From NCBI GenBank assembly GCA_963661325.1, contig CAVLBP010000049.1, positions 1 through 17,322 on the forward strand: a stretch of DNA of 17,322 bases, given 5' to 3'. Each line of letters opens with the position of its first letter. The first letter of the stretch is position 1. Below the pieces are notes generated by a model. It searched no databases and was not told the origin of the DNA. It saw nothing but the letters and a program-made list of their open reading frames with translations. Shown here in pieces: positions 1 to 7,007 of the stretch. Source of the DNA: Pararoseburia sp963661325. GTDB taxonomy: Bacteria > Bacillota > Clostridia > Lachnospirales > Lachnospiraceae. Made by a program: the position numbers and the translations under genes.

Positions 1-15
1 ATATGTTTTTTTATT

Positions 16-156
16 ATGAAAAAAGTAATCGGTTTTGGCATGTTTTTTACAGGGGTAGGGATTTTTATCGGAAATTGCATCGGAAACGGATGCGTCTGTA
101 TTTTACTGACGATAGGACTTTTGTGTGTCGGATTTAAACTTTTTTGTTGTGACTGA
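16..156 (+). CDS. small cysteine-rich hydrophobic membrane protein, 46 aa, unknown function
   Basis: An open frame from ATG to TGA encodes 46 residues, too short for most gene finders. It begins Met-Lys-Lys and then shows two hydrophobic stretches (about residues 4-19 and 27-43) separated by a short polar turn (Asn20-Cys21-Ile-Gly-Asn-Gly25), so a two-helix membrane hairpin is likely. Six cysteines (21, 26, 28, 37, 44, 45) are a striking share of so small a protein. I recall similar tiny 'GFG...IGLLLLG' hydrophobic proteins from Lachnospiraceae genomes, but I cannot name a family or function. The window starts just upstream, so no ribosome binding site or promoter can be judged. An overlapping frame from the ATG at position 3 gives an arginine- and aromatic-rich product that looks like a shadow. 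Confidence 0.5.
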   Translation: MKKVIGFGMFFTGVGIFIGNCIGNGCVCILLTIGLLCVGFKLFCCD

Positions 157-190
157 GTAGAATAGGAGAGTGTTGGGAGTATTTTGGCAA

Positions 191-220
191 CAAAAAAAGG
201 AATTGTCAAAAGACAATTCC
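191..220 (-). terminator. Rho-independent terminator of rpmB
   Basis: A perfect 9-bp stem (GGAATTGTC / GACAATTCC, 199-207 and 212-220) with an AAAA loop is followed, on the minus strand, by a run of seven T (complement of 192-198). It lies 15 bases past the rpmB stop codon. On the plus strand the hairpin has no T tract after it, so it serves rpmB only. Confidence 0.9.
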
Positions 221-235
221 CTGATTGACGAAATA

Positions 236-421
236 TTAAACTCGCTCAACTTTACCAGAACGTAAGCAAGAAGCACATACGTACAACTTCTTAGGTGTTC
301 CGTTTACGTTACACTTAACAGACTTGATGTTTGATTTCCACATTCTGTTTGATCTTCTATGAGAATGGCTCACATTATTTCCGAAATGAGCGCCTTTTCC
401 ACAAACTGCACACTTAGCCAT
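236..421 (-). CDS. rpmB: 50S ribosomal protein bL28
   Basis: This 61-residue protein is ribosomal protein bL28 of the large subunit. The opening MAKCAVCGKG, the central His-Ser-His-Arg-Arg-Ser-Asn-Arg segment (19-26) and the closing Val-Cys-Ala-Ser-Cys-Leu-Arg-Ser-Gly (48-56) are typical. Cys4, Cys7, Cys49 and Cys52 form two CxxC pairs, so this is the zinc-binding 'C+' form rather than the zinc-free form some bacteria induce under zinc starvation. The reading frame stays open 31 codons further upstream, but the chosen ATG has a consensus AGGAGG (complement of 429-434) seven bases before it, and known L28 proteins start here. It is a single-gene transcript with its own promoter and terminator, divergent from gls24-fakA-recG. 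The same neighbourhood occurs in Bacillus (rpmB-yloU-yloV-...-recG). Confidence 0.96.
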   Translation of the reverse strand: MAKCAVCGKGAHFGNNVSHSHRRSNRMWKSNIKSVKCNVNGTPKKLYVCASCLRSGKVERV

Positions 422-485
422 GACTGCACCTCCTTGGATTATGGTTTTGTAATTTCTGTATTCGATACAAAATCGCAACACGCAT

Positions 486-514
486 ATTATATCAGAGCAT
501 TTTCTAAAAAGCAA
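486..514 (-). promoter_or_regulatory. sigma-A promoter of rpmB
   Basis: Read on the minus strand, a -35 TTGCTT (complement of 509-514), exactly 17 bases of spacer and a perfect -10 TATAAT (complement of 486-491) lie upstream of rpmB. Transcription would start near 479, giving a leader of about 58 bases. I saw no riboswitch-like fold in it. Confidence 0.8.
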
Positions 515-565
515 CGTTTTTTTGCTTCTTTTTTTGAAAAAATATGGGTAAAGCCAAAAATTAGA

Positions 566-593
566 TTGTATTTTATGGAAAAACGTTTATAAT
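566..593 (+). promoter_or_regulatory. sigma-A promoter of the gls24-fakA-recG operon
   Basis: TTGTAT (566-571), a 16-base spacer and a perfect TATAAT (588-593) lie 52 bases before the gls24 start. Transcription would begin near 600, inside an A+T-rich dyad (592-615). The promoter is back to back with that of rpmB, about 50 bases away. Confidence 0.68.
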
Positions 594-645
594 AAATACA
601 TATTATGTCATTTATATTATGGACGATTATTGTGGAGGTATATAT

Positions 646-1005
646 ATGCAAGGTCAAATGGAAACCAATTTGGGTAAGATCGTGATCGAATCAGACGTTA
701 TCGCAACTTATGCAGGATCTGTAGCAGTAGAGTGCTTCGGTATTGTAGGCATGGCTGCTGTCAATATGAAGGATGGTCTTGTAAAGTTATTAAAGAAGGA
801 TTATCTGAATCATGGAATCGCTGTCTCTATTGATGAAAACAATGAGATCACACTTGATTTCCATGTGATTATTTCTTATGGTGTCAGCGTGGCTACCGTT
901 GCTGACAATTTGATGGAGACTGTCAAGTACAAGGTAGAATCATTTACCGGCATGACAGTCAAGGCAATGAATATCTACGTTGAAGGCGTAAGAGTAATTG
1001 ACTAA
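646..1005 (+). CDS. Asp23/Gls24 family envelope stress response protein
   Basis: This 119-residue protein belongs to the Asp23/Gls24 family (YloU in Bacillus). Family features are the N-terminal Gly-Lys-Ile-Val-Ile segment, the Ala-x-x-Cys-x-Gly-Ile-Val-Gly-Met-Ala segment near residues 28-37, and a beta-rich C-terminal half. In other Firmicutes such proteins associate with the inner face of the membrane and respond to envelope or alkaline stress; the molecular role is unsettled. An in-frame ATG at 619 exists, but GGAGG at 634-638 places initiation at 646, seven bases on. It is the first gene of an operon: the fakA ribosome binding site begins within its stop codon. This pairing with a fatty-acid kinase gene is widely conserved and suggests a shared role in membrane physiology, which is inference. 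Confidence 0.9.
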   Translation: MQGQMETNLGKIVIESDVIATYAGSVAVECFGIVGMAAVNMKDGLVKLLKKDYLNHGIAVSIDENNEITLDFHVIISYGVSVATVADNLMETVKYKVESFTGMTVKAMNIYVEGVRVID

Positions 1006-1020
1006 GGAGGATATACGATA

Positions 1021-2706
1021 GTGGAAGCCAATACAATTAACGCATCTACATTAGCCAAGATGTTTTTAGCAGGTGCAAAGAACTTAGAGTCTAAAAAAGA
1101 ATGGATCAATGAACTGAACGTCTTCCCGGTGCCGGACGGAGATACCGGAACCAATATGACAATGACCATTATGTCAGCCGCAAAGGAAGTCAGCTCATTG
1201 GAACAGGTCGATATGAAGACTCTTGCTAAGGCAATCTCATCCGGTTCCCTTCGTGGCGCACGCGGAAATTCCGGCGTTATTCTTTCACAGCTTTTGCGTG
1301 GATTTACAAAGGCGATCAAAGAAGTAGATCAGGTAGATGTCGATGTTTTGTGTGAAGCATTACAACGTGCCGTTGAAACCGCTTACAAGGCTGTTATGAA
1401 GCCAAAGGAGGGCACGATCCTTACCGTTGCCAAGGGTGCTGCGGACAAGGCATTGGAATTAGTCGACACGACAGATGATATTGTTTACTTTATAGATGAA
1501 GTTATCAAAGAGGCTGATTATGTCCTTGGAAAGACACCGGATATGCTTCCTGTATTAAAGCAGGCCGGCGTTGTGGATTCTGGCGGACAGGGGCTTGTTG
1601 TTGTTATGCAGGGGGCTTATGACTGCCTGCTTGGCAAAGAAGTAGACTATACGATCGAGACAGAGACCGGATCCGGCGATGTTACAAAGGTTGCACCGGA
1701 GACCGAGGCAGAGATCAAGTATGGTTATTGTACAGAATTTATCATTGTTTTAGATAAACCATTGACTGATGCACAGGAGCAGGAGTACAAGGGCTATCTC
1801 GAATCTATCGGTGATTCTATCGTCGTTGTTGCAGATGATGAGATTGTTAAGACCCATGTACATACCAATGATCCGGGACTTGCCATTCAGAAGGCCCTGA
1901 CACATGGTTCTCTTAGTAAGATCAAGATCGACAATATGCGTGAGGAGCATCAGGAGCGTTTACTCAAGGATGCAGAGAAAGCAGCCGCACAGCAGACCGA
2001 GGAAAAGAATGCAGAGGCACAGGAGTCTGCCAGCGCAGAGCCGGAAAAGGAAATGGGCTTTGTTGCCGTTTCAATCGGTGAGGGACTCAATGAGATCTTT
2101 AAGGAACTGGGCGTAGATTACATGATCGAGGGCGGTCAGACCATGAACCCTAGTACAGAAGACGTATTAAGCGCCATCGCCAAAGTACCTGCCAAGACTG
2201 TTTTTGTATTACCAAACAACAAAAATATCATTCTGGCTGCAAATCAGGCAGCTTCTTTGTGTGAGGACAAAGAAGTGATCGTTCTTCCAACCAAGACGAT
2301 CCCACAGGGAATCACAGCATTGATCAACTTCATTCCGGAGCAGAGTGCAAAAGAAAACGAAGAGCGTATGATCGAGGAACTTTCCAATGTCAAGACCGGT
2401 CAGGTCACTTATGCAGTGCGTGATACCGTGATCGATGACAAGGAGATCCATGAGGGAGATTATATGGGTATCGGTGATGCCGGTATTCTTGCCGTGAATA
2501 CAGACATCCAGACCGTATTCCTTGATATGATCGCTGAAATGGTAGATGAGGATTCTGCTATTGTTAGCATTTATTATGGTGCAGATGTGACAGAAGAAGA
2601 TGCAGAGGCACTTTCTGCTGCTGTTGGTGAGAAGTTTGCGGATCTGGAAGTAGAGTTACAGATGGGCGGACAGCCGGTTTACTATTACATTGCATCCGTA
2701 GAATAG
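1021..2706 (+). CDS. fakA: fatty acid kinase catalytic subunit FakA (DhaL/DegV-like, YloV)
   Basis: FakA phosphorylates fatty acids held by a FakB (DegV) carrier, giving acyl-phosphate for phospholipid synthesis. The 561 residues show the usual three parts. The N-terminal DhaL kinase domain (about 1-200) carries PVPDGDTGTNM with Asp39 and Asp41 for Mg-ATP, then Gly-Ala-Arg-Gly-Asn-Ser-Gly-Val-Ile and an Asp-Ser-Gly-Gly-Gln-Gly loop. The middle domain has Cys237, His279 and His281, matching the metal-binding Cys/His triad I recall from staphylococcal FakA. A charged Ala/Glu/Gln-rich linker (about 320-343) leads to a DegV-like C-terminal domain. Length is close to the family norm. The start is GTG, supported by AAGGAGG ten bases upstream and overlapping the gls24 stop. 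No fakB gene lies in the window, so the carrier must be encoded elsewhere. Confidence 0.93.
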   Translation: MEANTINASTLAKMFLAGAKNLESKKEWINELNVFPVPDGDTGTNMTMTIMSAAKEVSSLEQVDMKTLAKAISSGSLRGARGNSGVILSQLLRGFTKAIKEVDQVDVDVLCEALQRAVETAYKAVMKPKEGTILTVAKGAADKALELVDTTDDIVYFIDEVIKEADYVLGKTPDMLPVLKQAGVVDSGGQGLVVVMQGAYDCLLGKEVDYTIETETGSGDVTKVAPETEAEIKYGYCTEFIIVLDKPLTDAQEQEYKGYLESIGDSIVVVADDEIVKTHVHTNDPGLAIQKALTHGSLSKIKIDNMREEHQERLLKDAEKAAAQQTEEKNAEAQESASAEPEKEMGFVAVSIGEGLNEIFKELGVDYMIEGGQTMNPSTEDVLSAIAKVPAKTVFVLPNNKNIILAANQAASLCEDKEVIVLPTKTIPQGITALINFIPEQSAKENEERMIEELSNVKTGQVTYAVRDTVIDDKEIHEGDYMGIGDAGILAVNTDIQTVFLDMIAEMVDEDSAIVSIYYGADVTEEDAEALSAAVGEKFADLEVELQMGGQPVYYYIASVE

Positions 2707-2713
2707 GAGTATT

Positions 2714-4762
2714 ATGGATTTACATTCTTCGTTACGCGAGATCAAGGGCGTAGGAGAAAAAACTGAACAATTATTTCAAAAGATAGGAGTATATACCCTT
2801 GGGGATATACTCCTTCATTTTCCCAGAACCTATCAGGAATATCCAGATCCGGAAGATCCGAATGATGAAAATATCGGTCAGATCGTGGCTGTCTGCGGAT
2901 CACTCCGCACGCCTGCCATCTTCCGCAGAGGCAGGCGCATGGATATCACTCTGGCAAGTTTTTTTTGTCAGGGACAGGTCGTAGAGTGTATCTGGTTTCA
3001 CATGCCTTATATCGCCAAGCAGTTACAGGTTGGACAGCCCTATATTTTTTACGGACGACTATCGAAAGAAAAACAGGGCTACAAGATGGAGCAGCCGGCT
3101 ATATTTACACCGGAAAAATATAGTACACTTCGTGACTCTTTACAGCCAATCTATAGCCTTACTAAGGGCATGACACAACAGATGGTGCGCAAACTTGTCC
3201 TTTCGGCGTGTGATGGGCTAGCCGATTATTCTGAGGATAACCTGCCGGATTTTGTAGAGCAAAGGGAAGGATTTCCATCCTATATGCAGGCGATACGTCA
3301 GGTGCATTTTCCGGTACATATGGAATCCCTGACTGAGGGGCGTCGGCGGCTCGTATATCAGGAATTTTTCTACTTTATCTTACATAGCAGGATCTTGGAA
3401 GCAGGGACGACCGGAATAGAAAATCCCTGGCATTTTTCAGAGACTGCATTGACGGATGAGACCATCCAAAAACTGCCTTACACCCTTACCAAAGGGCAGA
3501 GGGATACGCTATCACAGATCCGCAGCGACTTGCAGGGACCTTATGTGTCCCAGCGGCTGGTACAGGGGGATGTCGGTTCCGGTAAGACGATTGTTGCCTT
3601 TCTTGCTATGCTCGATGTGGTTGCCAGCGGCTATCAGGCTGCCATCATGGCACCGACAGAGGTACTTGCCATGCAGCATGCGGCTGGTTTCCGAGACATG
3701 TGTGCAGATTATGGACTGCCTTATCAGGTTGTCTGCCTGACCGGATCTATGACGGCATCCCAGAAGAAAAAGGCATATGAGATCATAGCAACCACGCCAC
3801 AGATCTTTGTGGTTGGCACGCATGCTTTGATCCAGGAAAAGGTTGATTATCTGAATCTGGCACTGGTGGTGACGGATGAGCAGCATCGCTTTGGTGTCAA
3901 GCAAAGGGAGAGTCTTTCCAAGAAGGGCATGACGCCTCATATGCTTGTTATGAGTGCGACGCCGATCCCGCGAACCCTTGCCATGATCCTATATGGGAAT
4001 ATGCAGATATCTGCCATTCATGAACTGCCGGCAGACCGCATTCCGATCAAGACCTGTGTCATCAAAGAGGATCTGCGGCAAAAAGCCTATGAAATGATCG
4101 GGCGGGAATTAGCAGCGGGACATCAGGCATATATTATCTGCCCTTTGGTAGAAGCAAGTGAGCAGACGGAAGCAGAAAATGTGACGGATTACCTAGAACG
4201 GATCCGTCCGATCTTTGGCGAACAGGTTTCCATTGCGACCTTACATGGTAAGATGCCGCCCAAGGAGAAAAATGCTATTATGCAGGCTTTCGCAGAGGGG
4301 AAAACGCAGATCTTGGTATCTACGACCGTTGTGGAAGTCGGGGTCAATGTTCCGAATGCGACCTTGATCATGATCGAGGATGCCAATCGCTTCGGGCTGG
4401 CACAGTTGCATCAGTTACGCGGTCGTGTGGGGCGTGGGAAATGGCAGTCTTATTGCATCCTGATGGACAAGTCTAAGGGAAAGAAAAAGACCGACCGTCT
4501 GGAAGTCATGCACAAGTCCAATGATGGATTTTTTATTGCCCAGGAAGATCTGCGCCTGCGCGGACCGGGAGACTTCTTTGGTATCCGCCAGAGTGGCGAA
4601 CTCGGATTTCGACTGGCAGACATCATCGGAGATGCAGATTTACTGCAAATGGCATCCCAGGATGTTGCCGATCTTTTAAAGGAGGATGAGAGTCTGGAGA
4701 AGTATCCTGTCATCCGAAAAAATCTGTCCTCTTTTGCAAGCGATAACAATATGATCTTATAA
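2714..4762 (+). CDS. recG: ATP-dependent DNA helicase RecG
   Basis: RecG is a double-stranded DNA translocase that regresses stalled replication forks and drives branch migration of Holliday junctions. The 682 residues match full-length RecG. The N-terminal third contains the OB-fold wedge region that splits the junction. The helicase core follows: motif I GDVGSGKT (285-292, Lys291 for ATP), motif II Asp388-Glu-Gln-His391, motif III Ser-Ala-Thr (414-416) in SATPIPRT, and motif VI QLRGRVGRG (567-575). The C-terminal region resembles the RecG motif that couples ATP hydrolysis to DNA movement. AGGAG overlaps the fakA stop codon, so the two are translated in close succession. recG ends the operon and is followed at once by a strong terminator. 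Confidence 0.97.
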   Translation: MDLHSSLREIKGVGEKTEQLFQKIGVYTLGDILLHFPRTYQEYPDPEDPNDENIGQIVAVCGSLRTPAIFRRGRRMDITLASFFCQGQVVECIWFHMPYIAKQLQVGQPYIFYGRLSKEKQGYKMEQPAIFTPEKYSTLRDSLQPIYSLTKGMTQQMVRKLVLSACDGLADYSEDNLPDFVEQREGFPSYMQAIRQVHFPVHMESLTEGRRRLVYQEFFYFILHSRILEAGTTGIENPWHFSETALTDETIQKLPYTLTKGQRDTLSQIRSDLQGPYVSQRLVQGDVGSGKTIVAFLAMLDVVASGYQAAIMAPTEVLAMQHAAGFRDMCADYGLPYQVVCLTGSMTASQKKKAYEIIATTPQIFVVGTHALIQEKVDYLNLALVVTDEQHRFGVKQRESLSKKGMTPHMLVMSATPIPRTLAMILYGNMQISAIHELPADRIPIKTCVIKEDLRQKAYEMIGRELAAGHQAYIICPLVEASEQTEAENVTDYLERIRPIFGEQVSIATLHGKMPPKEKNAIMQAFAEGKTQILVSTTVVEVGVNVPNATLIMIEDANRFGLAQLHQLRGRVGRGKWQSYCILMDKSKGKKKTDRLEVMHKSNDGFFIAQEDLRLRGPGDFFGIRQSGELGFRLADIIGDADLLQMASQDVADLLKEDESLEKYPVIRKNLSSFASDNNMIL

Positions 4763-4800
4763 AAAACTACCTGTGAAGGATATTTTCACAGGTAGTTTTT
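4762..4800. terminator. bidirectional Rho-independent terminator between recG and the SASP gene
   Basis: A perfect 12-bp stem (4766-4777 with 4785-4796) and a 7-base loop are flanked by A residues on the left and a T run on the right (4796-4800). On the plus strand it ends the recG operon. On the minus strand the complement of the left A run supplies the T tract, so it can also end the transcript of the SASP gene, whose stop codon is at 4803-4805. Confidence 0.92.
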
Positions 4801-4802
4801 CT

Positions 4803-5003
4803 TTAGGAGTCTATTTTGTTTTCCTGGGACCGGATCATCTGCTGCACCATATAAGAGCCGATGGATTGTGAGTCTTTTGCACGTTTTACCTTGGTTTTCG
4901 AATGAAGAACCGTGCCGAGTTCCTGGGATAATTCGCATTTAAACTGTTGCAAAGCCTCTTTTGCCGCAGGATCCAGTCGTTTGGTCTCGGGCTTTCTTTT
5001 CAT
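4803..5003 (-). CDS. divergent alpha/beta-type small acid-soluble spore protein
   Basis: Alpha/beta SASPs coat the chromosome in the dormant spore, protect DNA from UV and heat, and are degraded by the protease GPR at germination. This 66-residue protein has the two SASP blocks. Residues 14-30 run Ala-Lys-Glu-Ala-Leu-Gln-Gln-Phe-Lys-x-Glu-Leu-x-x-Glu-Leu-Gly. Residues 47-57 (SIGSYMVQQMI) correspond to the clostridial 'SIGGYMVKKMI' block. It is divergent: the GPR site, usually Glu-Ile/Phe-Ala, appears as Glu24-Leu25-Ser26; one normally conserved Gly is Ser50; there is a cysteine (Cys23) and a strongly basic N-terminus. AAGGAG about 5 bases before the ATG fixes the start; the frame is open 19 codons further upstream, without support. 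It lies 95 bases behind rqcH on the same strand, with its own possible forespore promoter. Confidence 0.75.
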   Translation of the reverse strand: MKRKPETKRLDPAAKEALQQFKCELSQELGTVLHSKTKVKRAKDSQSIGSYMVQQMIRSQENKIDS

Positions 5004-5038
5004 TTGTACTCCTTTTTGCAGGACTATGGTTACAATCA

Positions 5039-5067
5039 TAGTATATGAGCAAAAAATCATATCATCC
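5039..5067 (-). promoter_or_regulatory. possible sigma-F/sigma-G promoter of the SASP gene
   Basis: On the minus strand GGATG (complement of 5063-5067) matches the forespore -35 pattern GNATR. After 17 bases TATACTA (complement of 5039-5045) matches the -10 pattern CATNNTA except for the first base. A sigma-A reading is weaker because no -35 hexamer lies at the right distance from TATACT. The call leans partly on the gene being a SASP. Confidence 0.4.
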
Positions 5068-5098
5068 TAGCACTATTTACTAGATAAAATGAAAACTC

Positions 5099-6853
5099 TT
5101 ATTTATCACTGACCAAAGTAACGTGCGCCAGAGATGGCGTTGCCACTAGGGAATAATTGGTGTAATAGACAACAAATCCCGGTGCGCTTCCATTTGGCTT
5201 TTTGACATTTTTCTTTTGCAGATAATCGATCTCAACCTTTTCGTTATCCCTGCCACTGGAGTAATAGGCGGCAAGGGCGGCAGCATATTCATAGGTGGAA
5301 TCCGGTAATTCTTTGTTTTCGGATTTGACGATCACATGCGAACCTGTCATCTGCTTGGCATGGAACCACCAGTCATTGCCGGTCGCAAATTTAAAGGTCA
5401 ACTGGTCGTTCTGATAATTGTTCTTCCCGACATAGATATGAAAGCCGTTATCATCCACAAAGTGAAGTGGCTGGCTCTTTGGGATCCGGTTCTTTTTCTT
5501 TCCGCTGTGTTTTTTGATGAAACCATATTCCTGCAATTCTTCCTTGATGGCAGCAAGATCGCCTTCTGTTTCTGCAATGGAAAGGGATGTCTCGATCGAC
5601 TCTAAGTGTTGGATTTCGTTTTCTGTTTCCAAAATATAAGAGGAGAGCGCATCCCCGGTTCTTTTTAATTTGGCATATTTATCAAAATATTTCTTGGCAT
5701 TTTCCATGGCATCCAATGTCGGATCCAAAGGGATGGTCAGTGGTTCGTTGGTATAATAATTTGTGACCTCGATGGATTTGTCGCCGGGACTGGCGGCATA
5801 GCCGTAGGTGTGGAGCATTTCTCCGTAAATACGGTATTTATCTTTTTTCTCTGTGTCAGCCAACTGCTTTTTTTGCAAAAGATATTTCTTGCGGTCACGC
5901 TCTAGGTGGATGCTAACGATCTTACGCAGATCTGTGGACTTCTGATGGATCACGGTATGCTTGTTGCGCTGGGCATAAAAGGCTTCCAAGACCTCGGACA
6001 TAGAAGAAAATGTCTTGTAGTCCATGTCGGCATAGATGGTCAGCGGGATCGGGGCAAATTCTTTTGGTGCACCGGTGACGGGATCGTAATAAATACCGTA
6101 AGAAAACTTGCCGTCGGTCAGATCCTGCAATAAAGAACGTAAGACATCATACAAGCGCTCTGCATCTGCCTGTGTCAGTGCGGCGGTAGATGCATCGGCA
6201 TCCAATCCACTGCGATAAGCGAGTTCGCATGCTATGATCGGCGAAAAGCCGACTAAGGTCGTATAGATCGCCTTTGTCACAGAACAGGGTTTCTTTAAGA
6301 TCTGCTCAACAAATTGTTCTTTTGTGATCTGCCAAGGGTCAAAGCGGTCCTGTTGTGCCGGGATAAAATAAGACCGTCCCGGAAGGACTTCACGGATGGA
6401 ACTCATCTGCCCGGATACATGCTTGATGCTGTCGATGATCTGCTGGTCTTTATCACAAAAAATAATATTGCTGTGCTTGCCCATGATCTCCACATAGAGA
6501 TATTTTACCGCAGGGTCGCCCATTTCATCCAAATGCTCGATGGTAAAGCAGAGCACACGTTCCATGGAAGGCTGGCTGATCGCACTGATGCGACCATTTC
6601 CGATATATTTGCGAAGGAGCATGCAAAAATTAGGCGCATTCAAAGGGCTGGTCTTGTTTTCTTTTGTCATATATAAAAAGGGTAGGGAAGCATTGGCAGA
6701 GATCAGAAGGCGGTTGCTGCCTTCATTTAATGCTTTAAAGGTAAAAAGCAGTTCCTCGCGCTCCGGCTGGGCTATCTTGCTGATACGTTGTCCTGCCAGT
6801 AGATGATTTAATTCCTGCATAATGCAATTTGTCGTGATCCCGTCAAATGCCAT
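5099..6853 (-). CDS. rqcH: ribosome quality control protein RqcH (NFACT family, Fbp/Rqc2)
   Basis: RqcH binds 50S subunits that carry an obstructed nascent chain and recruits tRNA-Ala to add C-terminal alanine tails, which mark the chain for degradation. At 584 residues this is a normal full-length member. The N-terminal NFACT-N domain opens MAFDGITT and contains a Val-Glu-Ile-Met-Gly-Lys-His-Ser-Asn block (about 122-130). A long charged helical section in the middle is the likely coiled coil that reaches along the ribosome. The NFACT-R domain near the C-terminus carries Asp-Trp-Trp-Phe-His-Ala-Lys and Gly-Ser-His-Val-Ile-Val. Glu98-Arg99 falls about where I recall the functional Asp-Arg pair of Bacillus RqcH. 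Older databases call it fibronectin-binding protein A. AAGGAGAT supports the start. The SASP gene lies downstream on the same strand. Confidence 0.93.
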   Translation of the reverse strand: MAFDGITTNCIMQELNHLLAGQRISKIAQPEREELLFTFKALNEGSNRLLISANASLPFLYMTKENKTSPLNAPNFCMLLRKYIGNGRISAISQPSMERVLCFTIEHLDEMGDPAVKYLYVEIMGKHSNIIFCDKDQQIIDSIKHVSGQMSSIREVLPGRSYFIPAQQDRFDPWQITKEQFVEQILKKPCSVTKAIYTTLVGFSPIIACELAYRSGLDADASTAALTQADAERLYDVLRSLLQDLTDGKFSYGIYYDPVTGAPKEFAPIPLTIYADMDYKTFSSMSEVLEAFYAQRNKHTVIHQKSTDLRKIVSIHLERDRKKYLLQKKQLADTEKKDKYRIYGEMLHTYGYAASPGDKSIEVTNYYTNEPLTIPLDPTLDAMENAKKYFDKYAKLKRTGDALSSYILETENEIQHLESIETSLSIAETEGDLAAIKEELQEYGFIKKHSGKKKNRIPKSQPLHFVDDNGFHIYVGKNNYQNDQLTFKFATGNDWWFHAKQMTGSHVIVKSENKELPDSTYEYAAALAAYYSSGRDNEKVEIDYLQKKNVKKPNGSAPGFVVYYTNYSLVATPSLAHVTLVSDK

Positions 6854-6891
6854 GAGATGATCTCCTTTTTCTTCTTATCTTTTTTCTATTT

Positions 6892-6919
6892 ATTATAAAT
6901 GTTTATATTGAAAAAACAA
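6892..6919 (-). promoter_or_regulatory. sigma-A promoter of rqcH
   Basis: On the minus strand TTGTTT (complement of 6914-6919), a 16-base spacer and TATAAT (complement of 6892-6897) lie about 39 bases upstream of the rqcH ATG. The -35 element is 11 bases from the -35 of the divergent yicC promoter. The A+T-rich stretch between them could act as a shared upstream element. Confidence 0.6.
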
Positions 6920-6930
6920 ATACAAATAAT

Positions 6931-6959
6931 TTGACCTTTTGCCATGGATTTAATATAAT
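6931..6959 (+). promoter_or_regulatory. sigma-A promoter of the yicC-to-coaD operon
   Basis: TTGACC (6931-6936), exactly 17 bases of spacer and a perfect TATAAT (6954-6959) make this the closest match to consensus in the window, with an A-rich stretch just upstream. Transcription would start near 6966. The leader of about 40 bases holds the palindrome CTATGCATAG (6968-6977) and an alternative 6-bp stem (6971-6976 with 6983-6988) just before the Shine-Dalgarno sequence. Confidence 0.85.
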
Positions 6960-7007
6960 ATAGACATCTATGCATAGGTATTTATGCAAATGGGAGGTGC
7001 CGATGGC

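Noticed and set aside
3..137. Alternative frame from the ATG at position 3, overlapping the 46-residue membrane protein.
   Set aside because: Its product is rich in Arg, Tyr and Phe with no fold or motif, and the overlapping frame has a sensible membrane-protein composition.
199..220. Hairpin read as a plus-strand terminator for the 46-residue gene.
   Set aside because: No T run follows on the plus strand; the T tract exists only on the minus strand, after rpmB.
422..514. N-terminal extension of rpmB by 31 codons.
   Set aside because: It runs through the promoter and leader of rpmB; the internal ATG has a consensus Shine-Dalgarno sequence and matches known L28 starts.
3512..3940. 142-codon minus-strand open frame inside recG.
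   Set aside because: It lies antisense to the conserved helicase motifs, has no ribosome binding site and no recognisable domain.
5061..5098. Possible terminator between rqcH and the SASP gene (CTAG...CTAG dyad followed by T residues on the minus strand).
   Set aside because: The stem is only four pairs with a large loop, and the T run lies some distance away, so read-through from rqcH is likely.
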